From contig NZ_CP019985.1 of the NCBI RefSeq assembly GCF_002250115.1, positions 3,968,001-4,032,000 of the forward strand: a DNA stretch of 64,000 bases, read 5' to 3'. Below are positions 1 through 8,245 of this stretch, in pieces. The notes under the pieces were generated by a model. It ran no database searches, was not told where the DNA came from, and saw only the letters and a list, made by a program, of their open reading frames with translations. Source of the stretch: Shouchella clausii (lineage in GTDB: Bacteria > Bacillota > Bacilli > Bacillales > Bacillaceae_D). Position 1 is the first letter of the stretch. The number at the start of each line of letters is the position of its first letter. The position numbers and the translations under genes are program-made.

Positions 1-876
1 AAGGATATACTCTTCTCGCACCGTTGAAATCAGCGACATATCCGTCCCTTCAACGTTCCGAGTAATTGCGTAGTACACTTCCCCGTTTGTCTCATACTGA
101 AAAAAAGCATCGCCTTCATGTACTTGCTGGACAACTTCTTGATTTGGATACATTTCGCCAACAAGATGAGGATCACGATGGGAGAGAACGAGCCCATTCT
201 CTTGCATTAAGATCATTTCATCATTCGGATGCAAATACCGACTCGTCATATGATGAAATAACTCGCGTTCATCAAGGCGAATTCGTACATTTCCTATTGG
301 TTCGGTAATATCGTAAAGATTGTTGATTACACGAAAAAGCGAAAGAATGGTATAATCTTCTGTTTCCCATCCTGTCCGTGTTAACACATAAGGATTGGTC
401 CACACGACTCTACCCAATTCAGCTTGAGCCGCTTCCTCCCACATCGATTCATTCCCACTTATCCTTTCACCAAGATGAAGTTGGACACCATTGACTCCTT
501 CAATCTGAGCAGAATGAAAATAAGGTTTGTTGTTTAAATGAAACGTAAAGAAGCCACGAATATGATCTCTAAGTCGTTGCATCTCTTCTGGATCACTGCC
601 AGCCCCCTCAACCGGAAGGGTAAAGTATTGACGGAACTCCTGGCTATAAATCATGTAACTCGATAGCTCTTCTACCTCTTCCATCACACCGAGCAAATTC
701 GATTCAATATGGCGTAAATTCTGTTCATTTCGTTCAATGACTTGTTTTTCTAGAATGGTATTGGATTGATAGTAAACCAATAGACTAATCGTTAAGGCCG
801 GAATTAAAATAAGCGATAATAAAATTAAGACCGATTTCCAGCGTAAGCTCCAATGACGAAACACCCATTTGCTCAT
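1..876 (-). CDS. YesM-type sensor histidine kinase, N-terminal 292 residues (runs off the window)
   Basis: The reading frame opens at ATG 874-876 and stays open to base 1, so only the sensor half is present. A single membrane helix of about 20 residues follows a short basic cytoplasmic start (MSKWVFRHWSLRWK). After it comes an extracellular domain with the helical N-terminus and the ISTVREEYIL-type end typical of YesM-family kinases. HAMP, His-kinase and ATPase domains must lie beyond base 1. The gene follows a sugar-binding lipoprotein on the same strand, the usual pairing of an ABC sugar importer with its own two-component system. The ligand is not evident; a sugar or oligosaccharide is inferred. 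Confidence 0.8.
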   Translation of the reverse strand, partial: MSKWVFRHWSLRWKSVLILLSLILIPALTISLLVYYQSNTILEKQVIERNEQNLRHIESNLLGVMEEVEELSSYMIYSQEFRQYFTLPVEGAGSDPEEMQRLRDHIRGFFTFHLNNKPYFHSAQIEGVNGVQLHLGERISGNESMWEEAAQAELGRVVWTNPYVLTRTGWETEDYTILSLFRVINNLYDITEPIGNVRIRLDERELFHHMTSRYLHPNDEMILMQENGLVLSHRDPHLVGEMYPNQEVVQQVHEGDAFFQYETNGEVYYAITRNVEGTDMSLISTVREEYIL

Positions 877-911
877 CGTAAGTGACAGTCCCTTTTTAGT
901 GAGTAGTTGGA

Positions 912-951
912 AAAGAGCAGCCCCATCCTATTCAAGAATGTTCTGCTCTTT
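912..951 (-). terminator. Hairpin between binding-protein and kinase genes
   Basis: Arms AAAGAGCAG and CTGCTCTTT flank a 22-base loop, followed on the minus strand by TTTTCC. It lies between the sugar-binding protein gene and the kinase. It could lower kinase expression relative to the abundant binding protein, as is common after solute-binding protein genes. Confidence 0.6.
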
Positions 952-967
952 GTTATTTACTATAGCA

Positions 968-2269
968 TTATTGGGCATCTACTGTGTTTTGAATGTTTTG
1001 TGCAGCCTCCTCTGGTGTCGAGCGTCCAATGGTAATGGCTTGTAGCTCATTTTGCAGCACGTTGTTTACTGCCTGTGGAAGAACCGCATCATAGACAGGG
1101 GCTGGTGGAGCATCTTGCGATAATTCAAGCATGTCTAAAAAGAGTGGATCAAGATCAGCATTTTCAGGCATCTCCACTTCAGCAGCCACGACACGCCCTA
1201 CACCAATTAGATCTTTATAAAAATCTTCATTAAACATCCACTTTAAGAACGTTTCAGCTGCTTCTCGTTTTTCGTCCGATAAGTCCGCATTCAACGACCA
1301 TGAATTACCGTACACAGTCGAAATTGTTCCTGAATCACCTAGAGGAAACGGGGCAATGCCGACGTTCATCTCATCGGGCTTGTTTGTCAAAATGCTAATA
1401 GCTCCCCAGTTTCCATCAATGACCATGGCTGAGCGCTCTTGCAAAAAGTATTCAATCATTTGGTTATCATCAATGGTATTCAGGTCTTCATTAAACGCTT
1501 CAATTTCAACAAGCTCTTCAATAACTTCTAATGCCTCTACAAATTCCGGGTCTGTGAATGAACGCTCTCCGTCAAGTACTTGCGGAATAAAATCATTGCC
1601 AGTGAAACGATCGGCTATTGTTGAAATATAAACGGATTGCAGAACCCAAGAGGCAGAATTCCCCAAAGCAATTGGGGTGGTGTCCTCTTCACGTAAATCA
1701 GCAATCAATTCTTTAAATTCGTCATACGTTTGTGGAAATTCATCGTAGCCTAATTCCTCAAGCATATCGACATTATAAAACACAAAGCTTGTTGGATTTT
1801 GAACAGAAGGAATCGCATAGACCTCCCCGTTAAAGGTAAAATCGGCAAGCGCGTCTTCATTTAACAAACCATTACCGGTCCAATTATCAACAATATTGTT
1901 AAGCGATCCTACTGCATTGCCATCGACAAGAGGCTGAAGTTCTGCTCCTGGCCACACTTGAAAAATATCTGGCAGCTGTCCGCCCGCTGCTTGTGTATTT
2001 AACCGCGTTCTGTAATCGGCATGCGGGGTTGTTTCAACATTTAGTTGAATATCATCATGTTCTGCATTAAATTGTTCAACCCGATCCATCGTTAGTTTGA
2101 AATCATCTCGATCAGGGTTCGCCGAAGCCCAGAAACTTAGCTCTACCACATCACCGTCACCCGACCCACTCGTATCTTCCGTAGAACCACCGCAAGCAGC
2201 GAGCAGCGTCACCATACACATCGCTGCACCTGTATAAAACAGTTTCCCGCCTTTTAATCCGTTCAACAA
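968..2269 (-). CDS. ABC transporter sugar-binding lipoprotein (family 1)
   Basis: This is an extracellular solute-binding protein that delivers a carbohydrate to an ABC permease. The N-terminus has a basic stretch, a hydrophobic helix and a lipobox ending LLAAC, followed by a Gly/Ser/Asp-rich linker, so it is a membrane-tethered lipoprotein. The body (about 430 residues) has the SFWASANPDRDD-like start and the QAAGGQLPDIFQVWPG segment of family 1 binding proteins. An ATG at 2275 would sit one base from the AAGGGGG Shine-Dalgarno. The TTG at 2269 has about 7 bases of spacing, so I prefer TTG. Permease genes are not in the window. Regulation by CcpA is suggested by the cre-like site upstream. 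Confidence 0.85.
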   Translation of the reverse strand: MLNGLKGGKLFYTGAAMCMVTLLAACGGSTEDTSGSGDGDVVELSFWASANPDRDDFKLTMDRVEQFNAEHDDIQLNVETTPHADYRTRLNTQAAGGQLPDIFQVWPGAELQPLVDGNAVGSLNNIVDNWTGNGLLNEDALADFTFNGEVYAIPSVQNPTSFVFYNVDMLEELGYDEFPQTYDEFKELIADLREEDTTPIALGNSASWVLQSVYISTIADRFTGNDFIPQVLDGERSFTDPEFVEALEVIEELVEIEAFNEDLNTIDDNQMIEYFLQERSAMVIDGNWGAISILTNKPDEMNVGIAPFPLGDSGTISTVYGNSWSLNADLSDEKREAAETFLKWMFNEDFYKDLIGVGRVVAAEVEMPENADLDPLFLDMLELSQDAPPAPVYDAVLPQAVNNVLQNELQAITIGRSTPEEAAQNIQNTVDAQ

Positions 2270-2287
2270 GCCCATTCCCCCTTAATA

Positions 2288-2302
2288 TGAAATCGCTTTC
2301 AA
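2288..2302 (-). promoter_or_regulatory. Catabolite-responsive element (cre) candidate
   Basis: On the minus strand the sequence TTGAAAGCGATTTCA lies just upstream of the ribosome-binding site of the sugar-binding protein gene. It differs from the cre consensus WTGAAARCGYTTTCW at one position. CcpA repression of a sugar importer in glucose is the usual role of such a site. Confidence 0.65.
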
Positions 2303-2491
2303 TATTGATTATGACAGAATCATTTCGTTAAAAAAGTCCAAAATATTAATATAACATCTACTAATTTATTCACTTTACACTAAGCCAAAAACCCTCTGTG
2401 TTTTGCCACTGATTTCTTTTGACAGTACCTTATATGACTGGAGTGGTAAGGTGGGAAAGCTGCATATGGAACTATTGTGCACATAAAAAAA

Positions 2492-2543
2492 GGGCTTGTA
2501 CCACAGTAGTGATACAAGCCCGAGTTGGGCATAGCCCAACTCG
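2492..2543 (-). terminator. Tandem hairpins downstream of the RuBisCO-like gene
   Basis: Two adjacent hairpins lie here: CGAGTTGGGC with GCCCAACTCG (2521-2543), and GGGCTTGTA with TACAAGCCC (2492-2520). The second is followed on the minus strand by a run of seven T. The first has a T-rich tail on the plus strand, so the pair could stop transcription in both directions. Confidence 0.7.
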
Positions 2544-2552
2544 TTTCTTTTT

Positions 2553-3677
2553 TTAGTTCGCGTTGTTAAGTGCCTCGATAAACGCTTTGCCTCCTGCTTC
2601 TACGCCGCCTTTATAGCGGTGGACGCTACCGCCGAGGTTAATAATGACATCTTCGCCAAAATCTTGGCGGACAGTGGCAATCGTTTGAAAATCAATGCCA
2701 GCAGAAGGAATTGGAAAGGCACGCTTCATTTGAGTCGTCATTGTCAGCTGGTCTTTTACCCGTTGCGCTTCATCTGCATTTATACCGATCCTGCCATAAG
2801 GCGAAGGAAATAGAACAGCGTCTGCCCCTGCCATGCGCAGCAGCTTTCCTAACAAAAGACGAGAGGCAATGCCGTGCTGTTTGGAGCGTGTCATCATTCC
2901 CGTCAGTGAGGAATGGGCAAAAATCGGTACGTCAATTTCTGGATCTTCACGAAGGCCTTGGAGCACATCAATCCCATACGCATACACATTTAGCATCAGT
3001 GCCGGCGCTCCTAAGCCAATTGCCTCTCTTGCCCGCTCTTTTAACTCAAATGTTTTGCCAGTAAGATTGACGACATACAACGGCGTTCGCCCGGTCCGTT
3101 CTGCTGCTTCAGCGATTGCGGCTAACCCAGCGGGCACCCGTTGTTCATAAGGCGTCCAATTGTGTTCGAATAGCCGCTCATCATCTTGAATAATGTCAAT
3201 GCCGCCATAGCTATGGGCGAGCATTTGTTCATGAAAGGAATCAATTGAACGGCCAATCGCCCCTTTTGCAACGCTCATCGCAAGCGGGCGCCCTTCTACT
3301 TCTACGAGATCACGGATTCCCTCAATGCCATAGAGCGGTCCTGGAAATCTCTCCACTAAGTCGTTTGAAAACTGCAAATCAAGCAGTTTTACATTCGGTT
3401 CGTAAGACAACCGGCCATATGTCGTTGTTAAAATGGAGGGAAAGTCTGGAACTTCATAGGCAACGGGGAATGAAATCGTCACAATGCTGCCTTCTCCGTA
3501 AGAGGGGTCCGCGTTAATGGAAACGACTTTTCCTTTATAGGCAAAGCTTTCTTGTTTCTCAGCTTCAGGCATTTCTTGCCAAGGCTTAGCCGTGAGCCCA
3601 GTGGCCATTTTCTCTGCTTTTTCCTCAATAAATTCATTTGAATCACTTACATAGTACACCGCATTTATTTGTGCCAC
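2553..3677 (-). CDS. RuBisCO-like protein (MtnW-related, form IV)
   Basis: The protein has the RuBisCO large-chain fold, including the active-site region GGIDIIQDDE (residues about 159-167), the FPSPYG loop and a C-terminal NLGGSVHRYKGG segment. It is closest in style to MtnW, the 2,3-diketo-5-methylthiopentyl-1-phosphate enolase of methionine salvage, though shorter (374 versus about 410 residues). The Lys that is carbamylated to bind Mg in the family (GxDxxKDDE) is Gln here, encoded CAA. The YGKLS-type segment reads YGRLS. No other mtn genes are near. Start: GTG at 3677 lies 7 bases after AGGAGG; the upstream TTG at 3683 is too close. The substrate is unknown; MtnW activity is doubtful. Confidence 0.75.
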   Translation of the reverse strand: MAQINAVYYVSDSNEFIEEKAEKMATGLTAKPWQEMPEAEKQESFAYKGKVVSINADPSYGEGSIVTISFPVAYEVPDFPSILTTTYGRLSYEPNVKLLDLQFSNDLVERFPGPLYGIEGIRDLVEVEGRPLAMSVAKGAIGRSIDSFHEQMLAHSYGGIDIIQDDERLFEHNWTPYEQRVPAGLAAIAEAAERTGRTPLYVVNLTGKTFELKERAREAIGLGAPALMLNVYAYGIDVLQGLREDPEIDVPIFAHSSLTGMMTRSKQHGIASRLLLGKLLRMAGADAVLFPSPYGRIGINADEAQRVKDQLTMTTQMKRAFPIPSAGIDFQTIATVRQDFGEDVIINLGGSVHRYKGGVEAGGKAFIEALNNAN

Positions 3678-3866
3678 AGCCAAACCTCCTCATCGACAAG
3701 ATGATTTTTATATCAACATTACAAATAAAGCGCTACCATGTCAAGAACGCTGCTCAGGCCAAGCAGCGTCCAGACTGAAACAAGCGCACCCTTCGTTGCT
3801 CATTACACCTGTTTTGGTCAACTTTCAATCGGTTAACAAGCGTTTCCTATCAGCCTGGATGATTTT

Positions 3867-4436
3867 TTAATGTGCGTCTTCCTTTGCTTTTCGTTTTAAA
3901 TATTTCTCTCGCCTCTTCTTCATCGCTTTTGTAATGTAGCCGCCTTTGAAATTGCGTGGTTCAAACGAGACGATAAACGCTTGCGGCTCATATTCAGACA
4001 CAATTTTAATAAACTCCTTCTCCCTATCCCTACGCGCCGTGCAGTCAAGGCGGCATCGCGTTGACGCCATTCCTTCGACGGAAGAACTGGAAACACTAAA
4101 GCCCGTTTCCCTAAGGCGGTCAATCAATTGTTGGTTTTTTTGCGGGATATTTACTTCAATGCTAACATAGCCAATTGCCAGCTTTTCTTCGATTACTGCG
4201 CCAATATACAACCCTATGCCAAAGCCAAGCGCATACGCAGCCATATTGTAATAATTCGATAAGTCGCTAAATACGATGCCAAGGGCAACTACATATATAA
4301 CGCCTTCGAGCATGCCCATTGCCGCAGCCTTTTGCTTTAGCCCTTTAACCATCATGATCGTCCGCAATGTTAAAATCGGTACATAAATCAACTGGGCAAA
4401 AAAGATAATAAGCGCTTGTAAAACCAACTCCTTCAC
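3867..4436 (-). CDS. UPF0316 / DUF2179 membrane protein (YebE-like)
   Basis: The N-terminal half has three hydrophobic helices (around [35 protein letters not shown] and a Gly-rich [19 protein letters not shown]). The C-terminal half is a soluble DUF2179 domain with the [20 protein letters not shown]-type core and the [13 protein letters not shown] end typical of UPF0316. Function is unknown; the DUF2179 fold resembles small ligand-binding domains. The chosen GTG at 4436 fits the family's usual start (MLQALL-like); a TTG at 4457 would add seven residues without a clear ribosome-binding site. It stands alone between the RuBisCO-like and EIIA genes. Confidence 0.75.
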   Translation of the reverse strand: MKELVLQALIIFFAQLIYVPILTLRTIMMVKGLKQKAAAMGMLEGVIYVVALGIVFSDLSNYYNMAAYALGFGIGLYIGAVIEEKLAIGYVSIEVNIPQKNQQLIDRLRETGFSVSSSSVEGMASTRCRLDCTARRDREKEFIKIVSEYEPQAFIVSFEPRNFKGGYITKAMKKRREKYLKRKAKEDAH

Positions 4437-4533
4437 CTCGCCTCTGTTCCAGATCAATCAAAGGGTAGTTTACCAGGTTCCTTTGTCGAACGCTAGCTAA
4501 AATATGCCTAAAACAGTTGGAAAGTCTAGTATA

Positions 4534-4573
4534 AAAGAAACGCGCAAAGCTCTAAGCGCCCGCGCGTTTCTTT
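4534..4573 (-). terminator. Terminator after the EIIA gene
   Basis: GAAACGCGC (4537-4545) pairs with GCGCGTTTC (4562-4570), with T-rich flanks on both sides. It lies just past the stop codon of the EIIA gene. Confidence 0.8.
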
Positions 4574-4577
4574 CCTA

Positions 4578-5075
4578 TTATGTGGCTTTTATCGTAAAAA
4601 GCGCTGTTTTTCCAGCGATCGCTTCGCTGTTTTGTTGTTTTTCAAGCGAATAACGATCTGGGTTGGTTAGCACAACTGGCGTAATCGTATGTGCAGCTTT
4701 TTCTTTGACAAGCTCTAAGTCAAAGTCAATGATCGGGTCGCCGACGGAAATGGTATCGCCTTCTTTTACATGGGAAGTAAATCCTTCTCCATTCATCGCC
4801 ACTGTTTCAAGGCCAATATGGATTAGCAATTCTGCCCCAGACGCCGTTTTAATTCCAAAAGCATGCTTTGTCGGAAACACTTGGACAATCTTTCCACTAA
4901 CAGGCGCGACAATATGCCCATCCGTTGGCTCAACAGCCAACCCATCGCCAATCATTTTTTGCCCGAATGTTGGATCAGGCACTTCTTCTATTGGGACAAT
5001 GTTTCCATTCACCGGCGCGGTAATCGTTTCCTCCGCTGGCGCTGTCTCTTTCTTTCCAAATAGTTTTTTAAACAT
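4578..5075 (-). CDS. PTS glucose-type EIIA protein
   Basis: This is a stand-alone EIIA-Glc-like phosphocarrier of 165 residues that takes phosphate from HPr and passes it to a membrane EIIB-EIIC. The sequence carries the two active-site histidine regions, FPTKHAFGIKT and LLIHIGLETV; the second holds the phosphorylated His. The DGHIVAPVSGKI and EGDTISVGDPI strands of the beta-barrel are intact. A short charged N-terminus (MFKKLFGKKE) resembles the membrane-contact tail of single-domain EIIAs such as B. subtilis YpqE. No PTS permease is adjacent, so it probably serves one or more distant permeases. Confidence 0.88.
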   Translation of the reverse strand: MFKKLFGKKETAPAEETITAPVNGNIVPIEEVPDPTFGQKMIGDGLAVEPTDGHIVAPVSGKIVQVFPTKHAFGIKTASGAELLIHIGLETVAMNGEGFTSHVKEGDTISVGDPIIDFDLELVKEKAAHTITPVVLTNPDRYSLEKQQNSEAIAGKTALFTIKAT

Positions 5076-5249
5076 ATGACCACTCCTTACTGTCGATAAG
5101 CGTCACACTCATCTCATTTATCATTGTAATAATCCTGTTTGCACCCTGTCAAATTTTGACTCACTCTTCCTTTCCCTTGCAACAGCTAAGAACAGCAGCC
5201 GCTAGGTGTTAATAACGAGTTAGTTTTTAAAAATAGGGAGCCGCCCACG

Positions 5250-5276
5250 CACTTTTCCGCTTATTTGCATAAGCTG
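5250..5276 (+). promoter_or_regulatory. Possible sigma-K-like promoter for yjcZ
   Basis: A CAC motif at 5250-5252 is followed after 15 bases by CATAAGCTG (5268-5276). This resembles the mother-cell sigma-K pattern (AC, then CATAnnnTA). It lies about 30 bases upstream of a YjcZ-type sporulation gene. The match is imperfect. Confidence 0.3.
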
Positions 5277-5307
5277 TCGTGAACAAATAACAGGAGGGGT
5301 GATTCGA

Positions 5308-5394
5308 TTGGGTTTTAAGTATGATGGCGGTTTCGCTTTTATTGTGGTGTTATTCATCCTTCTAGTAATTGTAGGCTCTGCTTACGTCTATTAA
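5308..5394 (+). CDS. YjcZ-family small sporulation protein (28 aa)
   Basis: The 28-residue product is a Gly-rich start (MGFKYDGGFAF) followed by one hydrophobic helix (IVVLFILLVIVGSAYVY). This is the pattern of the YjcZ family of tiny membrane proteins made during sporulation. The start is TTG, 8 bases after a strong AGGAGGGG. A terminator follows at once, so it is a single-gene unit. The precise role of the family is unknown. It is recognised by its length, Gly-rich head and VVLFILLxIVG motif. Confidence 0.85.
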   Translation: MGFKYDGGFAFIVVLFILLVIVGSAYVY

Positions 5395-5400
5395 AAAAAA

Positions 5401-5436
5401 CAAAAAACAGGCGAATTTATGCCTGTTTTTTGTTTG
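5401..5436 (+). terminator. Terminator after yjcZ
   Basis: AAAAAACAGGC and GCCTGTTTTTT flank the 8-base loop GAATTTAT, giving a compact hairpin with a T tail directly after the yjcZ stop codon. Confidence 0.85.
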
Positions 5437-5588
5437 CCCGCAAGCTTTATTGGCAACAACAAAATAGAGCGCTTAACAATGCAAAAACAAGCAGTTTTCT
5501 TTTGCGCGTAGATATGGTAAAGTATGTTTGTTTTTAAGACGATACGTGTATATAGTACATAAATATATTGAGCAGGCGGGATGAAGAA

Positions 5589-6134
5589 TTGGCACAACAT
5601 ACACTTGATACAATTAAAAAATTGGAAGAACAGTTTGTCGACCGCATTGCCGAAAACATGCGGACGTATGGCGTTTCTACTACGGTAGGGCGTGTGCTTG
5701 GCATCATTTACATGAACCGGAAGCCAATGACGCTTGAAGCTCTTTCCGATGAAACAGGTATGAGTAAAACGCGGATGAGCCAAGTTGTACGGGAAATGTT
5801 GTCTTTAAATGTTGCCCACAAAGTGTTTGAAAAAGGTGTCCGCAAAGATTTATATGATGTCGAAAAAGATTACTACCAAACGTTCATTTCCATTTTCGTC
5901 GCAAATTGGCAAGCTGTGATTGCTAAAAACCGAGCAGTTGGAAAAAGAATTCAAAATGAGGTTAAACGGTTTATGGAGGCAGAAGCAGACAACTTGTCCG
6001 CTGACGAAATGGAGCAATTGAACCATTTGTTAAAAGAAACGGAGCAGTGGCTCCATTATTACAAATGGTTAGATGATCTTGTTGATTTTTTTGAGAGCGG
6101 CGATGTATTTCACCATGTGCCCAAGCCAGACTAA
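5589..6134 (+). CDS. GbsR/MarR-type transcriptional regulator
   Basis: The 181-residue product matches the length of GbsR-type winged-helix repressors, which control choline and glycine-betaine uptake or synthesis in Bacillus. The central DNA-binding part reads RKPMTLEALSDETGMSKTRMSQ, with the helix-turn-helix around residues 45-70. The segment KGVRKDLYDVEKDYYQTFISI matches the family's wing and dimer region. TTG at 5589 is preferred because AGGCGGGATG precedes it; the TTG at 5568 lacks a ribosome-binding site. No betaine transporter or choline gene is adjacent, so the target is unknown. An osmotic-stress role would be an inference from family only. Confidence 0.75.
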   Translation: MAQHTLDTIKKLEEQFVDRIAENMRTYGVSTTVGRVLGIIYMNRKPMTLEALSDETGMSKTRMSQVVREMLSLNVAHKVFEKGVRKDLYDVEKDYYQTFISIFVANWQAVIAKNRAVGKRIQNEVKRFMEAEADNLSADEMEQLNHLLKETEQWLHYYKWLDDLVDFFESGDVFHHVPKPD

Positions 6135-6210
6135 GTACTCCGTGCGTTAGGCCTGCATCCTATCATCAGAATGAACCTTCAGTAAACGTTTTTTCCTTGC
6201 GTGCCTTTGC

Positions 6211-6522
6211 TTATAGCGGGCACGCCGTCCAACTATGCAATTCCATTTTGACGCGGCCAGCTTGTGAAAACGTAACCCCTTCTTCCAGTAGCCGTTCCTT
6301 TTGTGTTTTCCCATTAAACAAAAGACCTGAGGCCAACTCGCCGTTTTGCTTTACGACACGGTGCGCCGGGACATCAGGCGGCGATTGCCGCATCGCCCAG
6401 CCAACAACTCGTGCATGCCGTGGCGCGTGCAAATAGCGAGCAATTTGCCCATAAGAAGCGACTTCCCCACGGGGAATACGGCGAACAGCCGTATAGACAT
6501 GTTCAAAAAAGGCATCCATCAT
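6211..6522 (-). CDS. Alkyltransferase-like protein (ATL), catalytic Cys replaced by Ala
   Basis: The 103-residue protein is the C-terminal DNA-binding domain of O6-alkylguanine alkyltransferase. It has the helix-turn-helix RGEVASYGQIARYL (18-31) and the Arg-finger-like segment VVGWAMRQSP. The active-site motif PCHRV reads PAHRVV (residue 53 is Ala), so it cannot accept an alkyl group. Such ATL proteins bind O6-alkylguanine and hand it to nucleotide excision repair. ATG at 6522 overlaps the stop of the VanZ gene (ATGA) and has GAGAGGAGGGG before it, so the two are translationally coupled. Longer starts would run into the VanZ gene. Confidence 0.85.
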   Translation of the reverse strand: MMDAFFEHVYTAVRRIPRGEVASYGQIARYLHAPRHARVVGWAMRQSPPDVPAHRVVKQNGELASGLLFNGKTQKERLLEEGVTFSQAGRVKMELHSWTACPL

Positions 6523-7004
6523 TTTCCCCTCCTCTCGCTTTTTATTACCGGCAAAAATACGACCCGTTTTTTTATAAAAAAGGCCAGTCGGAATAAACAA
6601 TAGCCTACAGCTCCGCCTGCAGTATTTAAGAGGATGTCATCAATGTCGGCTACACGGTGGGTGAAGGCTAACTGGCATAGCTCAATCGAACTGGAGACTA
6701 AAAAACTGGCAATCACTGTCTTTCCTATTTGTCGGCAGCACCGAATTGACAAAGGCAACAAACACCCAAATGGGACAAACAGCAAAACGTTCCCGCCAAG
6801 TATAAAAAGCGGATCACGAATTGTAGAGCTAAAGAAGCTAATTCGATATATGCTGCGGAATGGGATGTAGTTATAATTCCGCCCGGCCAACTCACTGGGC
6901 TCAAACGAAGATCCATAATTCCATGCAACCAATGTGATGTAAAACAGTACTGCCATATAAGCAGCGAACAGCAACCTCCCTAACATTCGGACATTCACGA
7001 TCAC
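6519..7004 (-). CDS. VanZ-like membrane protein
   Basis: This protein of about 161 residues has four to five hydrophobic helices and the VanZ-family motifs: GGNVLLFVPFG, SSSIELCQL and RVADIDDILLNTAGGAVGY. VanZ-like proteins are linked to low-level teicoplanin resistance or to cell-wall and lipid processes, but the biochemical role is unsettled. A GTG at 7004 lies about 8 bases after GGAGGGGAGG and is the best start. Its stop overlaps the start of the ATL gene by 4 bases, so the pair forms one transcript. The link to alkyl-DNA repair is probably only organisational. Confidence 0.8.
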   Translation of the reverse strand: MIVNVRMLGRLLFAAYMAVLFYITLVAWNYGSSFEPSELAGRNYNYIPFRSIYRISFFSSTIRDPLFILGGNVLLFVPFGCLLPLSIRCCRQIGKTVIASFLVSSSIELCQLAFTHRVADIDDILLNTAGGAVGYCLFRLAFFIKKRVVFLPVIKSERRGK

Positions 7005-7080
7005 GATCAAAGCCTCCCCTCCATCCACTTATATGCAAAGCTTGGACAGCCAATGAATGGAGTGGAAAAAACGACTTCGC

Positions 7081-8034
7081 TCAACTAGTGAAAAAACGAA
7101 AAATGTGGTCGTTCATTCCTGGAAGGTGCTCATGGCCAAAGTCAGGGTAGAGCTCATACGATTTTTTAGCCTTTATTTTATTATAAGCAGCAAATTGGGT
7201 AGACGGCGGGCATTCTGTATCCATTAGGCCAACTCCCATTAGGACGTCTCCTTGAATCCGGTCAGCAAGATGCTGGACATCGATGTAGCCAAGGCGTTCA
7301 AAAATTTCCCCATGGCGCTTATGTTGCGGATCGTATGAACGGAAATAATCAGCCAATTCTTTATACGACCGAACCGCTAAATCCATTTGCCACACTCGCT
7401 TGTAATCGCTTAAAAACGGGTATACTGGTGCGAGGCGCTTTATTTCAGGGACAAGGGCAGCACAGGCAAGCGTTAAGGCGCCGCCTTGCGACCACCCTGT
7501 TGCCATAAGCTGTGTTTTATCGATGTGAGGCAATGTTTTAGCAGCACGAACCAATTGGACTGTGTCCAAAAAAACGCTGCGGTAAAAAAACGCGTCTGGC
7601 CCGGCATCAAGTCCGCGAATAATGTGGCCCCTATATGTATTCCCCCTTACGCCTCCAGGATCCTCTGAAGCGCCTCCTTGTCCACGGACATCCATATAGA
7701 AAACAGAAAAGCCCGCCGCTACATAATTTAACAAGCTGCTCCATTCAGCTGAACGCCCCCCATACCCATGGAACATAAATACTGCTGGCGTTTTCTCCGC
7801 TGTTTTTGGCTGTACGTATTTCGCATGGATTTTCGCATTTCCAGCGCTTCGATAATAGAAATGGTAACAGTTTGCAAACGAACACTGGAAAGGAGCTTCG
7901 GCAAGAGTGACTTCGGGGTCAATCGCTTCAATTTCCGTTTTGGCCCGGTTCCAGTATTGGTCAATGTCTGCTGGTTTAGGGTTTACTCCTTCATAAGCTA
8001 ACAACTCGCGCAACGGCATATCGACTAATGGCAT
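7081..8034 (-). CDS. Acetyl xylan esterase / cephalosporin-C deacetylase
   Basis: This is an alpha/beta hydrolase of 317 residues in carbohydrate esterase family 7, which removes acetyl groups from xylo-oligosaccharides and cephalosporin C. The nucleophile elbow GWSQGG, the acid in GVGLMDTECPP and the His in YPDFGHEH form the triad. The oxyanion region FHGYGGRSAEW is intact. There is no signal peptide, so it acts on imported acetylated sugars in the cytoplasm, as in other bacilli. ATG at 8034 follows AAGGGA with 5-base spacing; upstream in-frame codons lack a ribosome-binding site. There is no adjacent xylan gene. Confidence 0.88.
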   Translation of the reverse strand: MPLVDMPLRELLAYEGVNPKPADIDQYWNRAKTEIEAIDPEVTLAEAPFQCSFANCYHFYYRSAGNAKIHAKYVQPKTAEKTPAVFMFHGYGGRSAEWSSLLNYVAAGFSVFYMDVRGQGGASEDPGGVRGNTYRGHIIRGLDAGPDAFFYRSVFLDTVQLVRAAKTLPHIDKTQLMATGWSQGGALTLACAALVPEIKRLAPVYPFLSDYKRVWQMDLAVRSYKELADYFRSYDPQHKRHGEIFERLGYIDVQHLADRIQGDVLMGVGLMDTECPPSTQFAAYNKIKAKKSYELYPDFGHEHLPGMNDHIFRFFTS

Positions 8035-8245
8035 AAGCGTCCCTTCCCTTTTTTGTTTTATGTATAGTATACCAATTTCCAAAGGGATCAAAAAGCGCTC
8101 TTTTTCTAAGGACCGCACTCGTATGCTTACACAAAAAGCAAACCAAGGGCAGGAGGCCAGACTGTAACTTAACCTGCATGCACTTGCTTTGCTTCCATTT
8201 CGCTGACACAAGCCCTCCCAATGAGCGCTTTACAGAGCGAAGTAT

